64,000 bases of DNA from Armatimonadota bacterium (GCA_031081675.1 JAVHLZ010000001.1:76944-140943); one strand, 5' to 3'; numbered from the stretch's first letter, positions 25,951-34,740 are shown. Numbers and translations are program-made. The notes: a model not told the origin generated them from the letters alone.

Positions 25951-28197
25951 TCACACGACCGGCGGCCGCAGCAGGCGCAGGCGGGCGTCGCGGGCGGCGG
26001 CCCGCACGTCGGGAAACGGCAGCCCCTCCACCTGCATCAGCACCTCGGCCGCCTGGAGGACGATCCGCTGCAGGTCGCCTTCCTCGGCCTGGCTGTGGGC
26101 CACAAGGGTCGGCCAGTCCGCCCCGCGCATCCAGGCCACCACCACATCCGCCCGGCGGTCCGCCGGCGAGGGGATCCGCCGTCGCGCGCGCGGTTCCCAC
26201 TCCGGCTCGAACTGGCGGGACAGGTCGTCGGGCGGCACGGCGTGCTGGCGTTCCAGGAGGTCCAGCTCCTGGGCCAGGCGCGCCAGCACATGCAGGCCGG
26301 CCTCCCCCCCGCGGTAGGGGGCCCGCTCGGTGGCCAGGGCGCCGGCCGCCGCCGCCCACAGGGCCGTGGACCCGCCGATCAGGCTGCGGCGGACGATCTC
26401 GGCGAGGATCAGGACCCGCGGATGCCGCAGCTCGGAGGCCCACAGGCCGTCGGGGGTCAGGCGGTGTGCGTCGTCCAGGTAGCCCAGCCGCCGCAGGACC
26501 GCCGCCCGCCGGAGGAATTCGTCGGCCAGGGACCCCTCGACCGCGTGCAGGGCCTGCCGCAGCGACGAGCGCCGCAACTCCCGGGACCGCAACGCTTCCA
26601 GCGTCTGCAGACAGCGGCCCTCCACCGGGCAGGACGCGCACGGCCAGGCCGCCAGGTCGGCGGCCACCCGGGCGGCCTCCTCCTCGGCGCGCGACCGGCG
26701 CAGGCGGGCCAGGCGCTCCTGCATCCGCTCGTACCGGCCGCGGGTGACCAGACGGTCATCGCACGGGCGCTCCGCAAGGTCGTCGGGAGGGATGGCGGCG
26801 ATGGCCTCCCGCAGGCGCCGGACCTCCTCCCGCCGCTCGTAGGCCGCCAGCGACCGCTGCAGGAACTGCAGGGCCTCGTCCAGAGAAGACCGCCGCAGGA
26901 GGTTGAGGACCTGCACGTAGCCCGGGCTGAATGCGGAGGTCACCGGCTCGGGCTCGGCGTCGATCAGCGACAGCCCCTCCCGGGCCTCGTCCCGGGTGGT
27001 CGCCGGCAGGACCACCACCCCGACCGTGTCCTTGCCCCGGCGTCCTGCGCGTCCGCTCATCTGGTGGAACTCGGTGGCCGACAGCAGGACGGGGCCCTCC
27101 GGGCTGTGGCGCACCAGGGTGGACAGGATCACGGTGCGGGCCGGCACGTCCAGCCCGGCGGCCAGGGTGGTGGTGGCGCACACCACCCGCACCAGGCCCC
27201 GGGCCAGCAGGTCCTCCACGGCCAGCCGCCAGGCGGTGGTGTGTCCCGCGTGGTGGGGGGCCACCCCGGCGTCGATGAGGATGGAGCGGAAGGGGTGGGA
27301 CCGCAAGAACGGGTAGTCCCGCTCCCACCGGGCCAGGGCCGCGGCGCGCAGTTCGGGCCCGAACGCCCGCAGCCCGGCCAGTTCCCGCACGGCCTCGTCG
27401 CACTGGCGCCGCGACGGATAGAACAGGATGGCCGGGAGGAGGTTGTAGTGCTCCAGGTCGCGCAGCAGCCCCGCCAGCCACCCGGGCGCCCGCCCGTCGG
27501 GCGGCAGATGGCCCAGGGCGTCCGGGGCCAGCAGGCGGCCCCGGCCATCGGCCAGCACGTACCGCAGGGGCACGGGGCGGGTGCGCTCGACGATCACCTC
27601 CGGCCTGCGGCCCCGCACCTCCGCCAGCCAGCCGGCCACCACCTCGGCGTTGGGAAAGGTGGCCGACAGCAGCAGCAGCCGCGACCGCGGCGGGGCCAGC
27701 AGCAGGATCTCCTCCCAGGCCGTGCCCCGCTCCCGGTCGGCCAGGTAGTGGGCCTCGTCGAGGACGATGAGGTCGGGGGCCAGGCGCTCGCCGTACAGGG
27801 CGTTGCGGAGGATCTCGGTGGTGGCCACGATCACCGGAGCCTGGGCGTTGATGCGCCGCTCGCCGGTGAGCAGGCCCACCGACTCGGCCCCGTACAGGCC
27901 GGTGAACCGGTGGAACTTCTGGTTGGACAGCGCCTTCAGCGGGGTGGTGTACCAGGCCGACCCGCCGGCGGCCAGCAGCTCGCCGATGGCCTGCTCGGCA
28001 ATCCAGGTCTTGCCGCTGCCGGTGGGCGCGCACACCAGCACGTCGAAGGTGCGCACCGCCGCCAGGGCCGCCTCCTGGAACGGGGCCGGGACGAAGGGGC
28101 CGGGCGGGGGCGTGCCGACATCGTGCAGCAGCGCGCGCAGCCGGCCGGAGGTGGGTCGGCGCACCGTCGGCCGGGGCGCGGGCGTGGACGCGGTCAT
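25951..28197 (-). CDS. Ski2/HelY-like superfamily 2 helicase
   Basis: This 748-residue helicase has motif I CAPTGSGKT, Ia TTPLKALSNQKF, Walker B/II VLDEAHYL (DEAH), III SATFPN, V TTTLAAGLDVPAR and VI QMSGRAGRRG, an order typical of Ski2-like RNA/DNA helicases such as mycobacterial HelY. A cysteine-rich insert WPCASCPVEGRC resembles the HPCHxC insert of HelY. The C-terminal third is helical. ATG 28197 is used; the frame continues upstream without conserved sequence. An AT-rich TATCAT lies 12 bases before the start. Confidence 0.9.
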   Translation of the reverse strand: MTASTPAPRPTVRRPTSGRLRALLHDVGTPPPGPFVPAPFQEAALAAVRTFDVLVCAPTGSGKTWIAEQAIGELLAAGGSAWYTTPLKALSNQKFHRFTGLYGAESVGLLTGERRINAQAPVIVATTEILRNALYGERLAPDLIVLDEAHYLADRERGTAWEEILLLAPPRSRLLLLSATFPNAEVVAGWLAEVRGRRPEVIVERTRPVPLRYVLADGRGRLLAPDALGHLPPDGRAPGWLAGLLRDLEHYNLLPAILFYPSRRQCDEAVRELAGLRAFGPELRAAALARWERDYPFLRSHPFRSILIDAGVAPHHAGHTTAWRLAVEDLLARGLVRVVCATTTLAAGLDVPARTVILSTLVRHSPEGPVLLSATEFHQMSGRAGRRGKDTVGVVVLPATTRDEAREGLSLIDAEPEPVTSAFSPGYVQVLNLLRRSSLDEALQFLQRSLAAYERREEVRRLREAIAAIPPDDLAERPCDDRLVTRGRYERMQERLARLRRSRAEEEAARVAADLAAWPCASCPVEGRCLQTLEALRSRELRRSSLRQALHAVEGSLADEFLRRAAVLRRLGYLDDAHRLTPDGLWASELRHPRVLILAEIVRRSLIGGSTALWAAAAGALATERAPYRGGEAGLHVLARLAQELDLLERQHAVPPDDLSRQFEPEWEPRARRRIPSPADRRADVVVAWMRGADWPTLVAHSQAEEGDLQRIVLQAAEVLMQVEGLPFPDVRAAARDARLRLLRPPVV

Positions 28198-28336
28198 GTG
28201 GGTTCTATGATAGTGGACGTCCGCGGCTCCCGCCACCCGCGGTCGGTGAGAAGAACAGAATCGAGCATTTCACAACATGTGTCCGTACCCGGAGGGCGCG
28301 GGGGGATGCGCCTGCGGGGAGGCGAACCTCCTCTTG

Positions 28337-29473
28337 ATGGTCACCGCGGACGTGCTGGTCGTGGGCCTGGGCGCCATGGGCGGCGCCGCCGCCTACCACC
28401 TGGCGCGCCGGGGAGCGCGGGTGGTGGGTCTGGACCGGTACGCCCCGCCCCACGACCGGGGGGCGTCCCACGGTCGCTCGCGGATCATCCGCGAGGCATA
28501 CTTCGAGCACCCCGACTACGTCCCCCTGGTCCAGCGCAGCTACGACCTGTGGGACGAGCTGCAGGCCCGATCTGGGGAGCCGCTGCTGCGGATCACCGGA
28601 GGGCTGATGCTGGGGCCCGCTGACGGGGAGCTGGTCCGGGGGGCGCTGGACAGCGCCCGGCGGCACGGCCTGCCCTGCGAGGTGCTGGAGCCCGACGAGA
28701 TCGTCCGCCGCTACCCCGCATTCCGCCCGCCGGCCGGATTCGTGGCGGTGGCGGAACCGCGGGCGGGCGTGCTGGATCCGGAAGCGTGCGTGGGCGCCCA
28801 CCTCCGGGCGGCCGCCGACGCCGGGGCACGTCTGGTCTACGACGAGCCCGCGTTACGGTGGGACGCCGGCTCCCACGGCGTCACGGTGGAGACCCCCCGC
28901 GCGACATACCGGGCCTCCCGCCTGGTCCTGTGTCCGGGGCCGTGGGCGCCGGAGGTGCTCCAGGATCTGGACCTGCCCCTGGTGGTAGAGCGCAATGTGA
29001 TGTACTGGTTCCGTCCCCGCAGGCGCGACCTGTTCGACCCTGAGCACTTTCCCATCTACATCTGCGAGCACCGCCCCGGGGCGTTCTTTTATGGCTTTCC
29101 GGCCCAGGCCGACGGCGCGGTGAAGGTGGCGCGCCACCACAGCGGCGAGGCCTGCACACCCCAGACCATCCGGCGCGACGTCGCGGCGGAAGAGGTGGAC
29201 GCCATGCGGGCGCTGCTGGCCGCCTTCCTCCCCGACGCCGCCGGGGACCTGGCCGGCACCGCCACCTGCATGTACACCAACACCCCCGACGGGCACTTCG
29301 TCATCGGCCTGCACCCCCGCCACCCCCAGGTGGTGCTGGCCTGCGGGTTTTCCGGCCACGGGTTCAAGTTCGCCCCGGTGGTGGGAGAGATCGCCGCCGA
29401 CCTGGCGCTGCTGGGCCGCACGCGACACCCCATTGCCCTGTTCGACCCCCGCCGACCCGCCCTGGCCCGCTAG
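28337..29473 (+). CDS. monomeric sarcosine oxidase / N-methyltryptophan oxidase-like flavoenzyme
   Basis: This 378-residue FAD amine oxidase has the dinucleotide motif VLVVGLGAMGGAAAYHLARR at its start, then GASHGRSRIIREAYFEHPDY, and the covalent flavin site Cys311 in TCMYTNTPDGHF, the hallmark of monomeric sarcosine oxidases. FSGHGFKFAPVVGE near the C-terminus is also conserved. ATG 28337 gives family length; an open upstream extension to 28277 is not conserved and no strong ribosome site is seen. Expected products are glycine-type amino acid, formaldehyde and peroxide. Confidence 0.92.
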   Translation: MVTADVLVVGLGAMGGAAAYHLARRGARVVGLDRYAPPHDRGASHGRSRIIREAYFEHPDYVPLVQRSYDLWDELQARSGEPLLRITGGLMLGPADGELVRGALDSARRHGLPCEVLEPDEIVRRYPAFRPPAGFVAVAEPRAGVLDPEACVGAHLRAAADAGARLVYDEPALRWDAGSHGVTVETPRATYRASRLVLCPGPWAPEVLQDLDLPLVVERNVMYWFRPRRRDLFDPEHFPIYICEHRPGAFFYGFPAQADGAVKVARHHSGEACTPQTIRRDVAAEEVDAMRALLAAFLPDAAGDLAGTATCMYTNTPDGHFVIGLHPRHPQVVLACGFSGHGFKFAPVVGEIAADLALLGRTRHPIALFDPRRPALAR

Positions 29474-29480
29474 GGCAGGC

Positions 29481-29509
29481 TGGAGCGGGGGCCGAAAACG
29501 TGGTATGCT
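29481..29509 (+). promoter_or_regulatory. candidate leaderless promoter
   Basis: TGGAGC (29481-29486), a 17-base spacer and TATGCT (29504-29509) lie just six bases before the GTG at 29516. If used, transcription would begin at or next to the start codon, giving a leaderless mRNA. Confidence 0.4.
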
Positions 29510-29515
29510 CCACCT

Positions 29516-30334
29516 GTGACGCCTACCCGCCGGCTCCCGCGGCGGGATCCGTACCAGCTCTTCACCATCCACGCCGATTTTGCCGCGGGGCTTCCACCTG
29601 CTACTATCGCCGCCAAGCACGGGCTGCCGCTGTCGGCGGTGGCCGCCATCCTCCGGCGCCGGTCCGACGACCGCCTGCCCACGCCCTTCCACCTGCGCCA
29701 GCACGCCCGGCGCGGTCGCGGAGGGATCCAGGCTTACTGGGTCGGGTACATCGCCGCTGCCGGCCGGCTGTTCCCGCAGGGTCCTGCCCCCACCCTCGTC
29801 CTCACCGTGGACCCCCGGGACACCGCCCACGTGGCCGCCCTGGTGGAGGACCTGTGCGCCGGGCATCCCACCTGCGAGTGGTGCCGCAGCAGCCGGGACG
29901 GGCTGCAGGCGTACATCCGCGACCGGGACCTGGGCCGCATGCTGGCTGACTGGGGGGTCCCCGAGGACCCGGCCGCCGGCTCGGTCCCCGTGGGGCTGAT
30001 TCCCGCCGGGTTGCTGGACCATTTCGTCCGGGGCTACCTGGAGGGCGGCGGCCGCCTGCGGGCGGGACGCCGACCCGTGGCCTCGCTGGCCGGCCCCGGC
30101 CGGTTCGTGGCCGAGCTGCGCCGGGCGCTGGACCGTCACGCCGGAGTGGACGGCGGCGTGGTGCGTGCGCGCGCGGACGGTACCTGGGAGTTGACGTACG
30201 CCGGTCCGGCCGCCCGGCGCCTGCTGCAGTTCGCCTACCAGGACCCGGTGCGCTCGCTGCCCCGGGCAGAACGCGTGCGCGAGAAGTTCGGCCCGGCCTC
30301 CGCCGGGACGTCCAACGGAGCGCGGTCCCCCTAG
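29516..30334 (+). CDS. degenerate LAGLIDADG-fold protein with N-terminal HTH
   Basis: This 272-residue protein has a helix-turn-helix-like N-terminus (FAAGLPPATIAAKHGLPLSA, 22-41) followed by two LAGLIDADG-like repeats: YWVGYIAAAGRL (74-85) and HFVRGYLEGGGRL (169-181). The end FAYQDPVRSLPRAERVREKF matches the Y-x-D-x-L-x-R-K-x-x-F tail of intein-type homing endonucleases. The catalytic Asp of each LAGLIDADG helix is replaced (Ala in the first, Gly in the second), so nuclease activity is unlikely and a DNA-binding role is inferred. It is a stand-alone gene with no intein or intron around it. Confidence 0.7.
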   Translation: MTPTRRLPRRDPYQLFTIHADFAAGLPPATIAAKHGLPLSAVAAILRRRSDDRLPTPFHLRQHARRGRGGIQAYWVGYIAAAGRLFPQGPAPTLVLTVDPRDTAHVAALVEDLCAGHPTCEWCRSSRDGLQAYIRDRDLGRMLADWGVPEDPAAGSVPVGLIPAGLLDHFVRGYLEGGGRLRAGRRPVASLAGPGRFVAELRRALDRHAGVDGGVVRARADGTWELTYAGPAARRLLQFAYQDPVRSLPRAERVREKFGPASAGTSNGARSP

Positions 30335-30370
30335 CCGGCCCGATCCCACAGGAGAGGAGTGGCGGATGTG

Positions 30371-30748
30371 ATGAGCACCAAGCGGTTGTTTGTCGGCAAC
30401 CTGTCCTACGACACCACCGAGGAGGAGCTGCGCGGCCTGTTCACCACCTGGGGCCCGGTGAGCGACACGCGCCTGCTCGCCGAGCGGGGGTTCGGCTTCG
30501 TCGAGATCCCGGCCGAGCGGATGGCCGAGGCGATTGCGGCGATGCACGGCAAGGAGTTCAAAGGTCGGACGCTGATCGTCAACGAGGCCCGCCCGCGGCC
30601 TCAGGGCCCGTCCGGCGGGCGGGGATATGGCGGAGGCGGTGGGCGGCCGGGCGGGTGGTCCGGCGGTGGAGGCGGCGAGCGCTCGGGGCGGGGTGGAGGC
30701 GGGCGGGGACGGCGCCGCGAGCGGCGCGACCGTCGGCCGCGCTGGTAG
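30371..30748 (+). CDS. glycine-rich RRM RNA-binding protein
   Basis: This 125-residue protein has one RNA-recognition motif: RNP2 LFVGNL (6-11) and RNP1 RGFGFVEI (39-46), followed by a Gly/Arg-rich tail with RGG-like repeats. This resembles cyanobacterial cold-inducible Rbp proteins. The ATG at 30371 is chosen over GTG 30359 because GGAGAGGAG lies 11 bases upstream. It directly precedes a DEAD-box helicase gene, a combination that suggests RNA remodelling at low temperature. Confidence 0.92.
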   Translation: MSTKRLFVGNLSYDTTEEELRGLFTTWGPVSDTRLLAERGFGFVEIPAERMAEAIAAMHGKEFKGRTLIVNEARPRPQGPSGGRGYGGGGGRPGGWSGGGGGERSGRGGGGRGRRRERRDRRPRW

Positions 30749-30762
30749 CGCGCCAGGGCCAT

Positions 30763-30791
30763 TTGACGTCGGGGGCCGGATATGCTAGCCT
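30763..30791 (+). promoter_or_regulatory. candidate promoter of the DEAD-box helicase gene
   Basis: TTGACG (30763-30768) and TAGCCT (30786-30791) are 17 bases apart; an overlapping TATGCT at 30781-30786 has a shorter spacer. Use of this promoter gives a leader of about 150 bases before the ATG at 30946. Confidence 0.45.
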
Positions 30792-30816
30792 GAGGACGTC
30801 GTCATAAATGCGTTCT

Positions 30817-30846
30817 GCGAGGGGCGCCGCTGACGGCGTCCCTCGC
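30817..30846 (+). promoter_or_regulatory. 13-bp hairpin in the helicase 5' leader
   Basis: Arms 30817-30829 and 30834-30846 pair along their whole length (one G-T pair) around a CTGA tetraloop. It has no T-run after it, so it is not an obvious terminator. It lies at the beginning of the long untranslated leader of the DEAD-box gene and may control transcript stability or translation. Confidence 0.6.
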
Positions 30847-30945
30847 GTGTGTGTCGGCGGGCCTTCTTCGCAGGGGTGGGACCGGCGAGACACGCGCAGA
30901 TGCCGGCACACCCCGCCCCGGCACAGCCGGGGGCGAAGGAGGCTT

Positions 30946-32097
30946 ATGTATATGATGTCGTCAGTTATTGCACCCGCGCCGGCCCGGTTCGGAGACCTGG
31001 TGGTTCGCCCGGAGACGGCGCGGGCCGTGGCCGCGCTGGGCTGGACTCACCCGACCCCCATCCAGGTGCGGGTCATCCCGCTGCTGCGGGAGGGCCGCGA
31101 CGTGGTCGGGCAGGCCCAGACCGGTTCCGGCAAGACCGGCGCGTACGGAATCCCTCTGGCGGAGCGGCTGGACCCCGCCCGCCGGCAGGGACAGGCCCTG
31201 GTCCTGGTCCCCACCCGCGAGCTCGCCCTCCAGGTGGCCCAGGACCTGCAGGCGCTGGGCCAGCCGCGGGGACTGCGTCCTGCGGCCCTGTTCGGCGGGG
31301 CCTCGATGGACGCACAGATCCAGGAACTGCGCCGGGGCCCGCACCTGATCGTGGCGACGCCCGGCCGCCTGCTGGACCACCTGCGCCGCGGCACGGTCCG
31401 CCTGGACGCCGCCGCCACCGTGATCCTGGACGAGGCCGACCGGATGCTGGACATGGGCTTCCTGCCCGACGTCACCCGCATCCTCGGCCACACGCCCCGG
31501 ACCCGCCAGACGGCGCTGTTCTCCGCCACCATGCCGGCCGAGGTGCGGGCCGTGGCCGAGGCGCAGATGCGCCAGCCGGTGTGGATCCGCATCACCGCCG
31601 ACCGTCCGACGGTTCCCACCGTCACCCAGTTCTACCTGGAGGTGGCCGAGCAGGACAAGGTGCGGGCGCTGCGGCGCCTGCTGCGCACCGAACCGGTGGA
31701 GGCCGCGCTGGTGTTCCGCCGGACCCAGCACCGCGCCGACCGCCTGGCCCGGGCCCTTGCGCGCGACCTCCGGGTGGGCCTGCTGCACGGCGGCCTGCCC
31801 CAGGGCGCCCGCCTGCGGGCCTTGCGGGAGTTCGCCTCGCGGCGCACGCCCGTGCTGGTGGCCACCAACGTGGCGGCCCGGGGGTTGGACCTGCCCGAGG
31901 TCTCCCACGTGATCAACTTCGACATGCCCGAGGACGTGGAGACCTACATCCACCGGGTGGGCCGGACGGCGCGCGCGGGGCGGCCGGGAGTGGCCATCAC
32001 CTTCGTGAGCCAGCACGACATCGCCATGTTCGACGACCTGCGTCGGGCGCTGGGGCCGGCCCTGCGCAAACACCCGCTCAACATCTACCAGGCCTAA
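30946..32097 (+). CDS. DEAD-box ATP-dependent RNA helicase
   Basis: This compact 383-residue RNA helicase has a Q motif (GWTHPTPIQ), motif I AQTGSGKT (57-64), PTRELA, TPGRL, DEAD as ILDEADRMLDMG, SATMP, and VI HRVGRTARAG. It lacks the long C-terminal extension of CsdA/DeaD, ending soon after the helicase core (HPLNIYQA). The ATG at 30946 follows a GAAGGAGG site; the in-frame upstream region is leader RNA with a hairpin. Together with the RRM gene before it, it probably acts in mRNA or ribosome remodelling. Confidence 0.95.
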   Translation: MYMMSSVIAPAPARFGDLVVRPETARAVAALGWTHPTPIQVRVIPLLREGRDVVGQAQTGSGKTGAYGIPLAERLDPARRQGQALVLVPTRELALQVAQDLQALGQPRGLRPAALFGGASMDAQIQELRRGPHLIVATPGRLLDHLRRGTVRLDAAATVILDEADRMLDMGFLPDVTRILGHTPRTRQTALFSATMPAEVRAVAEAQMRQPVWIRITADRPTVPTVTQFYLEVAEQDKVRALRRLLRTEPVEAALVFRRTQHRADRLARALARDLRVGLLHGGLPQGARLRALREFASRRTPVLVATNVAARGLDLPEVSHVINFDMPEDVETYIHRVGRTARAGRPGVAITFVSQHDIAMFDDLRRALGPALRKHPLNIYQA

Positions 32098-32182
32098 CCC
32101 GCACCGCCCGCACCCCGCGCCGGACGATCCCCCGGCGGTCCGGCAGCAGGGATCCCGGACCCGGGCGCCAAAAGGGCAGGGC

Positions 32183-33103
32183 GTGCGCATCGTGTCGCTG
32201 CTGCCCGGCGCCACGGAGATCGTGTGTGCCCTCGGCCTGCGGGACCGCCTGGTCGGCATCTCCCACGACTGCGACTACCCTCCGGAGATCGCCGGCACGC
32301 CGGTCCTGAGCCAGGCCGTGGTAGGCGCCGACCTGCCCAGCGGGGTGATCGACGCCCGCGTCCGCGAGGCTGTCCACCGCGGCACCAGCGTCTACCACCT
32401 GGACGCGGCACGCCTGGCGGCCCTGCGGCCCGACCTGATCCTCACCCAGGAACTGTGCGCGGTGTGCGCGCCCTCCTACACGCAGGTCACCGCGGCGGCC
32501 CGGATCCTGGACGCCCAGCCGAGGATCGTCTCGCTGGAACCGCAGGACTTGGCGGGCATTCTGGACGCCATCCGCCTGGTCGGCGACCTGACCGGCCGCC
32601 GCGCCCGGGCCGCAGATCTCGCGGCCGGCCTGCGCGCGCGGATCGACCGCGTGCGGCAGGCCACCGCCGGACGCCCCCGTCCCCGGGTGGTCTGCCTGGA
32701 GTGGCTGGACCCGCTCTTCATCGCCGGGCATTGGGTCCCGGAGATGGTCGAGATCGCCGGCGGCCAGGACGTTCTCGGCCGGGCGGGGCGCCCCTCGTAT
32801 GCCGCCTCCTGGCAGGAGGTGGCGGCCGCACGCCCCGACGTGGTGGTGGTGATGCCGTGCGGGTTCGACGTGGCCCGCGCGCGGAGGGAGATCTCCCTGC
32901 TCACCGCCCGCCCCGGATGGGACGACCTGCCGGCGGCCCGCGCCGGCCGCGTCTACCTCACCGATGCGTCTGCCTACTTCAACCGACCCGGGCCCCGGAT
33001 CGCCACCGGGGTGGAGGTCCTCGCCTCGCTGCTGCACCCGGGGGCCGTCCGCATCGACCTGCCGACGGGGGCCTGGGCGTCCCTGTCCGACACCTCTCAG
33101 TAG
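32183..33103 (+). CDS. BtuF-like cobalamin/siderophore-type binding protein without signal peptide
   Basis: This 306-residue periplasmic-binding-protein fold matches the BtuF/FepB cluster: RIVSLLPGATEIVCALGL, GISHDCDYPPEI, LRPDLILTQELCAVCAPSY, ARPDVVVVMPCGF and GRVYLTDASAYFNRPGPRI. The fold starts at residue 2, so no signal peptide or lipobox is present; it would remain cytoplasmic. No BtuC/BtuD genes are adjacent. GTG start with only a weak ribosome site. Its role, perhaps intracellular corrinoid handling, is inference. Confidence 0.85.
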   Translation: MRIVSLLPGATEIVCALGLRDRLVGISHDCDYPPEIAGTPVLSQAVVGADLPSGVIDARVREAVHRGTSVYHLDAARLAALRPDLILTQELCAVCAPSYTQVTAAARILDAQPRIVSLEPQDLAGILDAIRLVGDLTGRRARAADLAAGLRARIDRVRQATAGRPRPRVVCLEWLDPLFIAGHWVPEMVEIAGGQDVLGRAGRPSYAASWQEVAAARPDVVVVMPCGFDVARARREISLLTARPGWDDLPAARAGRVYLTDASAYFNRPGPRIATGVEVLASLLHPGAVRIDLPTGAWASLSDTSQ

Positions 33104-33477
33104 TCCTCCCAGTCCCGGCGCTCCACGCCCCAGTCGGTGGGGCCGGCCGCCTTGATGGAGATGTGGCAGGCGGCGGAAGTCCGCGTCGCGCCGTGCCAGT
33201 GCCAGGTACCCCCGGGGATGACCGCGATCTGCCCGGCGCGCAGGATCCGCCGCCCCTCGGCGGTGGCCACCACCCCCTCGCCGTCCACGAAGACCAGGAC
33301 CTGGTCCGCGTGGTGGACGTGGGGAATGGTCCGGGCGCCGGGGTCGAAGTAGACGGCGATGAGCTCGGCGCCGCCGGCCTCCGGCCGGCGCAGGTAGTGC
33401 AGGCGCACGGTCCCGGCAAAGTACTCCGGCCGCTCCGGGGGGACCGCCTGACGGGGATCCGGCCACAGGACGTCCAT
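33097..33477 (-). CDS. cupin-domain protein
   Basis: This 126-residue protein has a single cupin barrel. The first motif is GARTIPHVHHADQVLVFVDG and the second AGQIAVIPGGTWHWHGAT, each with His residues suited to bind a metal. ATG 33477 follows the preceding small gene by four bases, so they form a pair. It ends converging with, and overlapping by seven bases, the BtuF-like gene. The substrate is unknown. Confidence 0.85.
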   Translation of the reverse strand: MDVLWPDPRQAVPPERPEYFAGTVRLHYLRRPEAGGAELIAVYFDPGARTIPHVHHADQVLVFVDGEGVVATAEGRRILRAGQIAVIPGGTWHWHGATRTSAACHISIKAAGPTDWGVERRDWEDY

Positions 33478-33481
33478 CGGC

Positions 33482-33685
33482 TCACTCCCTGCCCCGCACC
33501 AGGTCGTCCACGCTGCGGCCCAGCAGCAGCCGGCCCAGCTTGCGGTGACCGATCCGGAGGTAATGGGCCTGCCACACCCGCACCACGTCCTCCTTGGTCC
33601 GGCAGGCATCCAGTTCCTCCTTGACCTTCATGAGGTACGCCCGTTCCTCGTCAGGTGACGCGAACGGCGGCTGGCGAACGGCCAT
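33482..33685 (-). CDS. small conserved-looking hypothetical protein
   Basis: This 67-residue helical protein (PDEERAYLMKVKEELDACRT, VVRVWQAHYLRIGHRKLGRL) is preceded by a good AGGAGG site and followed closely by the cupin gene. It is not recognised. Charge and length suggest a small helical adaptor or regulator. Confidence 0.65.
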   Translation of the reverse strand: MAVRQPPFASPDEERAYLMKVKEELDACRTKEDVVRVWQAHYLRIGHRKLGRLLLGRSVDDLVRGRE

Positions 33686-33848
33686 GGGAAACCTCCTGGC
33701 CCGACACGAGTACGCGCGGCGCTCCCGCGTGACCGCGGCGAACGGCGCCGGCCGGTTCCGGGCGGGGATTTCGACGCGCCGCCCGCCATTTCCCCGGACG
33801 GCCGGCGGCAGGAGGCATCCCGGGCGGGCCCTGCGAACTACTGCGCCC

Positions 33849-34505
33849 GTGACCGGCGGTTACCGGCCGCCCCCACCGGAGGCGTTCACCCGGCGCGAGC
33901 GGCGGATCATCCAGTCTCACCGCACCCCCGAGCAGGTCCAGGCCTTCCTGCGGTCGCTGCGGTACAACTGGGAGAGGCACGGGGAGACCCTGCGCTCTTT
34001 CCGGGAGGTGATCCGGCGGGGGACGGCCCACTGCCTGGAGGCGGCCCTGGCGGCCGCCGTCATCCTGGAGCAGCACGGCTATCCGCCGCTGCTGCTGAGT
34101 TTTGAGTCCCAGGACGGCATCGACCACGTCCTGTTCGTGTTCCGGCGGCGGGGGCGGTGGGGCAGCGTGGGCCGGTCCCGGGACGCGGGGCTGCACGGTC
34201 GCCGGCCGGTGTTCCGCAGCCTGCGGGACCTGGTGTGGAGTTACTTCGACCCCTACGTGGACTACACCGGGCGCATCACCGGGTACCAGCTGGCCGACCT
34301 GCGCGCGTTGGGCGGATACGACTGGCGGTTCTCGCGGCGGAACGTGTGGAAGGTGGAGCGCTACCTGCTGCGGATCCCCCACCGCCGCCTGCGCTCGTCG
34401 GACCGGCGCTACCACCGGCTGCTGCGTCAGTTCCGGGAGTACCGCCGCCTCCACCCGACGGGGCCGGTGGTGGAGATCTACCGGGGGCGGCACCGGTGGA
34501 TGTAG
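33849..34505 (+). CDS. transglutaminase-like cysteine peptidase-fold protein
   Basis: This protein of about 218 residues has a Cys-His arrangement of the transglutaminase-like superfamily: C62 in RGTAHCLEAALAAAVILEQH and H93 in QDGIDHVLFVFRR, with a later Asp in the SYFDPYVDYTGRITGYQLAD region as candidate third residue. It would be a cytoplasmic cysteine hydrolase or amidase-like protein. GTG 33849 is the best start by domain content, but no strong ribosome site is seen and the frame is open farther upstream. Confidence 0.65.
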   Translation: MTGGYRPPPPEAFTRRERRIIQSHRTPEQVQAFLRSLRYNWERHGETLRSFREVIRRGTAHCLEAALAAAVILEQHGYPPLLLSFESQDGIDHVLFVFRRRGRWGSVGRSRDAGLHGRRPVFRSLRDLVWSYFDPYVDYTGRITGYQLADLRALGGYDWRFSRRNVWKVERYLLRIPHRRLRSSDRRYHRLLRQFREYRRLHPTGPVVEIYRGRHRWM

Positions 34506-34516
34506 GGGCGCACCCC

Positions 34517-34545
34517 TTGCGGGGATGGCGGGAACATGCTACAGT
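34517..34545 (+). promoter_or_regulatory. promoter of the T-box/proC transcript
   Basis: TTGCGG (34517-34522) and TACAGT (34540-34545) are separated by exactly 17 bases. The predicted start near 34552 gives a leader of about 200 bases that contains the T-box. Confidence 0.6.
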
Positions 34546-34551
34546 ATGCGC

Positions 34552-34740
34552 CACATGCGCGATGACGGGGCCTCCCACCCCTGAGCCGCCCGCGACCGAC
34601 CCCCCTGGGGTCCTAAGCGGGCCGGGTCGCCGGCCGATAGAACGGCGGAGAGTGCCGGTCTTCGGGACGCGGCGTCCCGGCCGGAAGTAAGGTGGTACCG
34701 CGGAACGCCCTTCCGCCCTTGCGGCGGGAGGGCGCGTGCG
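34552..34740 (+). ncRNA. T-box riboswitch leader, predicted tRNA-Pro sensing
   Basis: The antiterminator is complete: AAGG (34689-34692), the bulge TGGTACC (34693-34699), GCG, a GAA loop, CGC (34706-34708) and CCTT (34709-34712). The bulge would pair with the ACCA end of an uncharged tRNA. The competing terminator is a 12-bp stem (34706-34717 with 34723-34734) followed by a T-poor tail. A small stem I candidate has GCCCGC/GCGGGC (34588-34593 with 34617-34622), an internal loop, and a four-to-five-bp top helix. The 3' side of the loop carries CCT (34612-34614) followed by A, a fitting proline specifier codon. Stem I is far shorter than in classical T-boxes. Confidence 0.85.
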
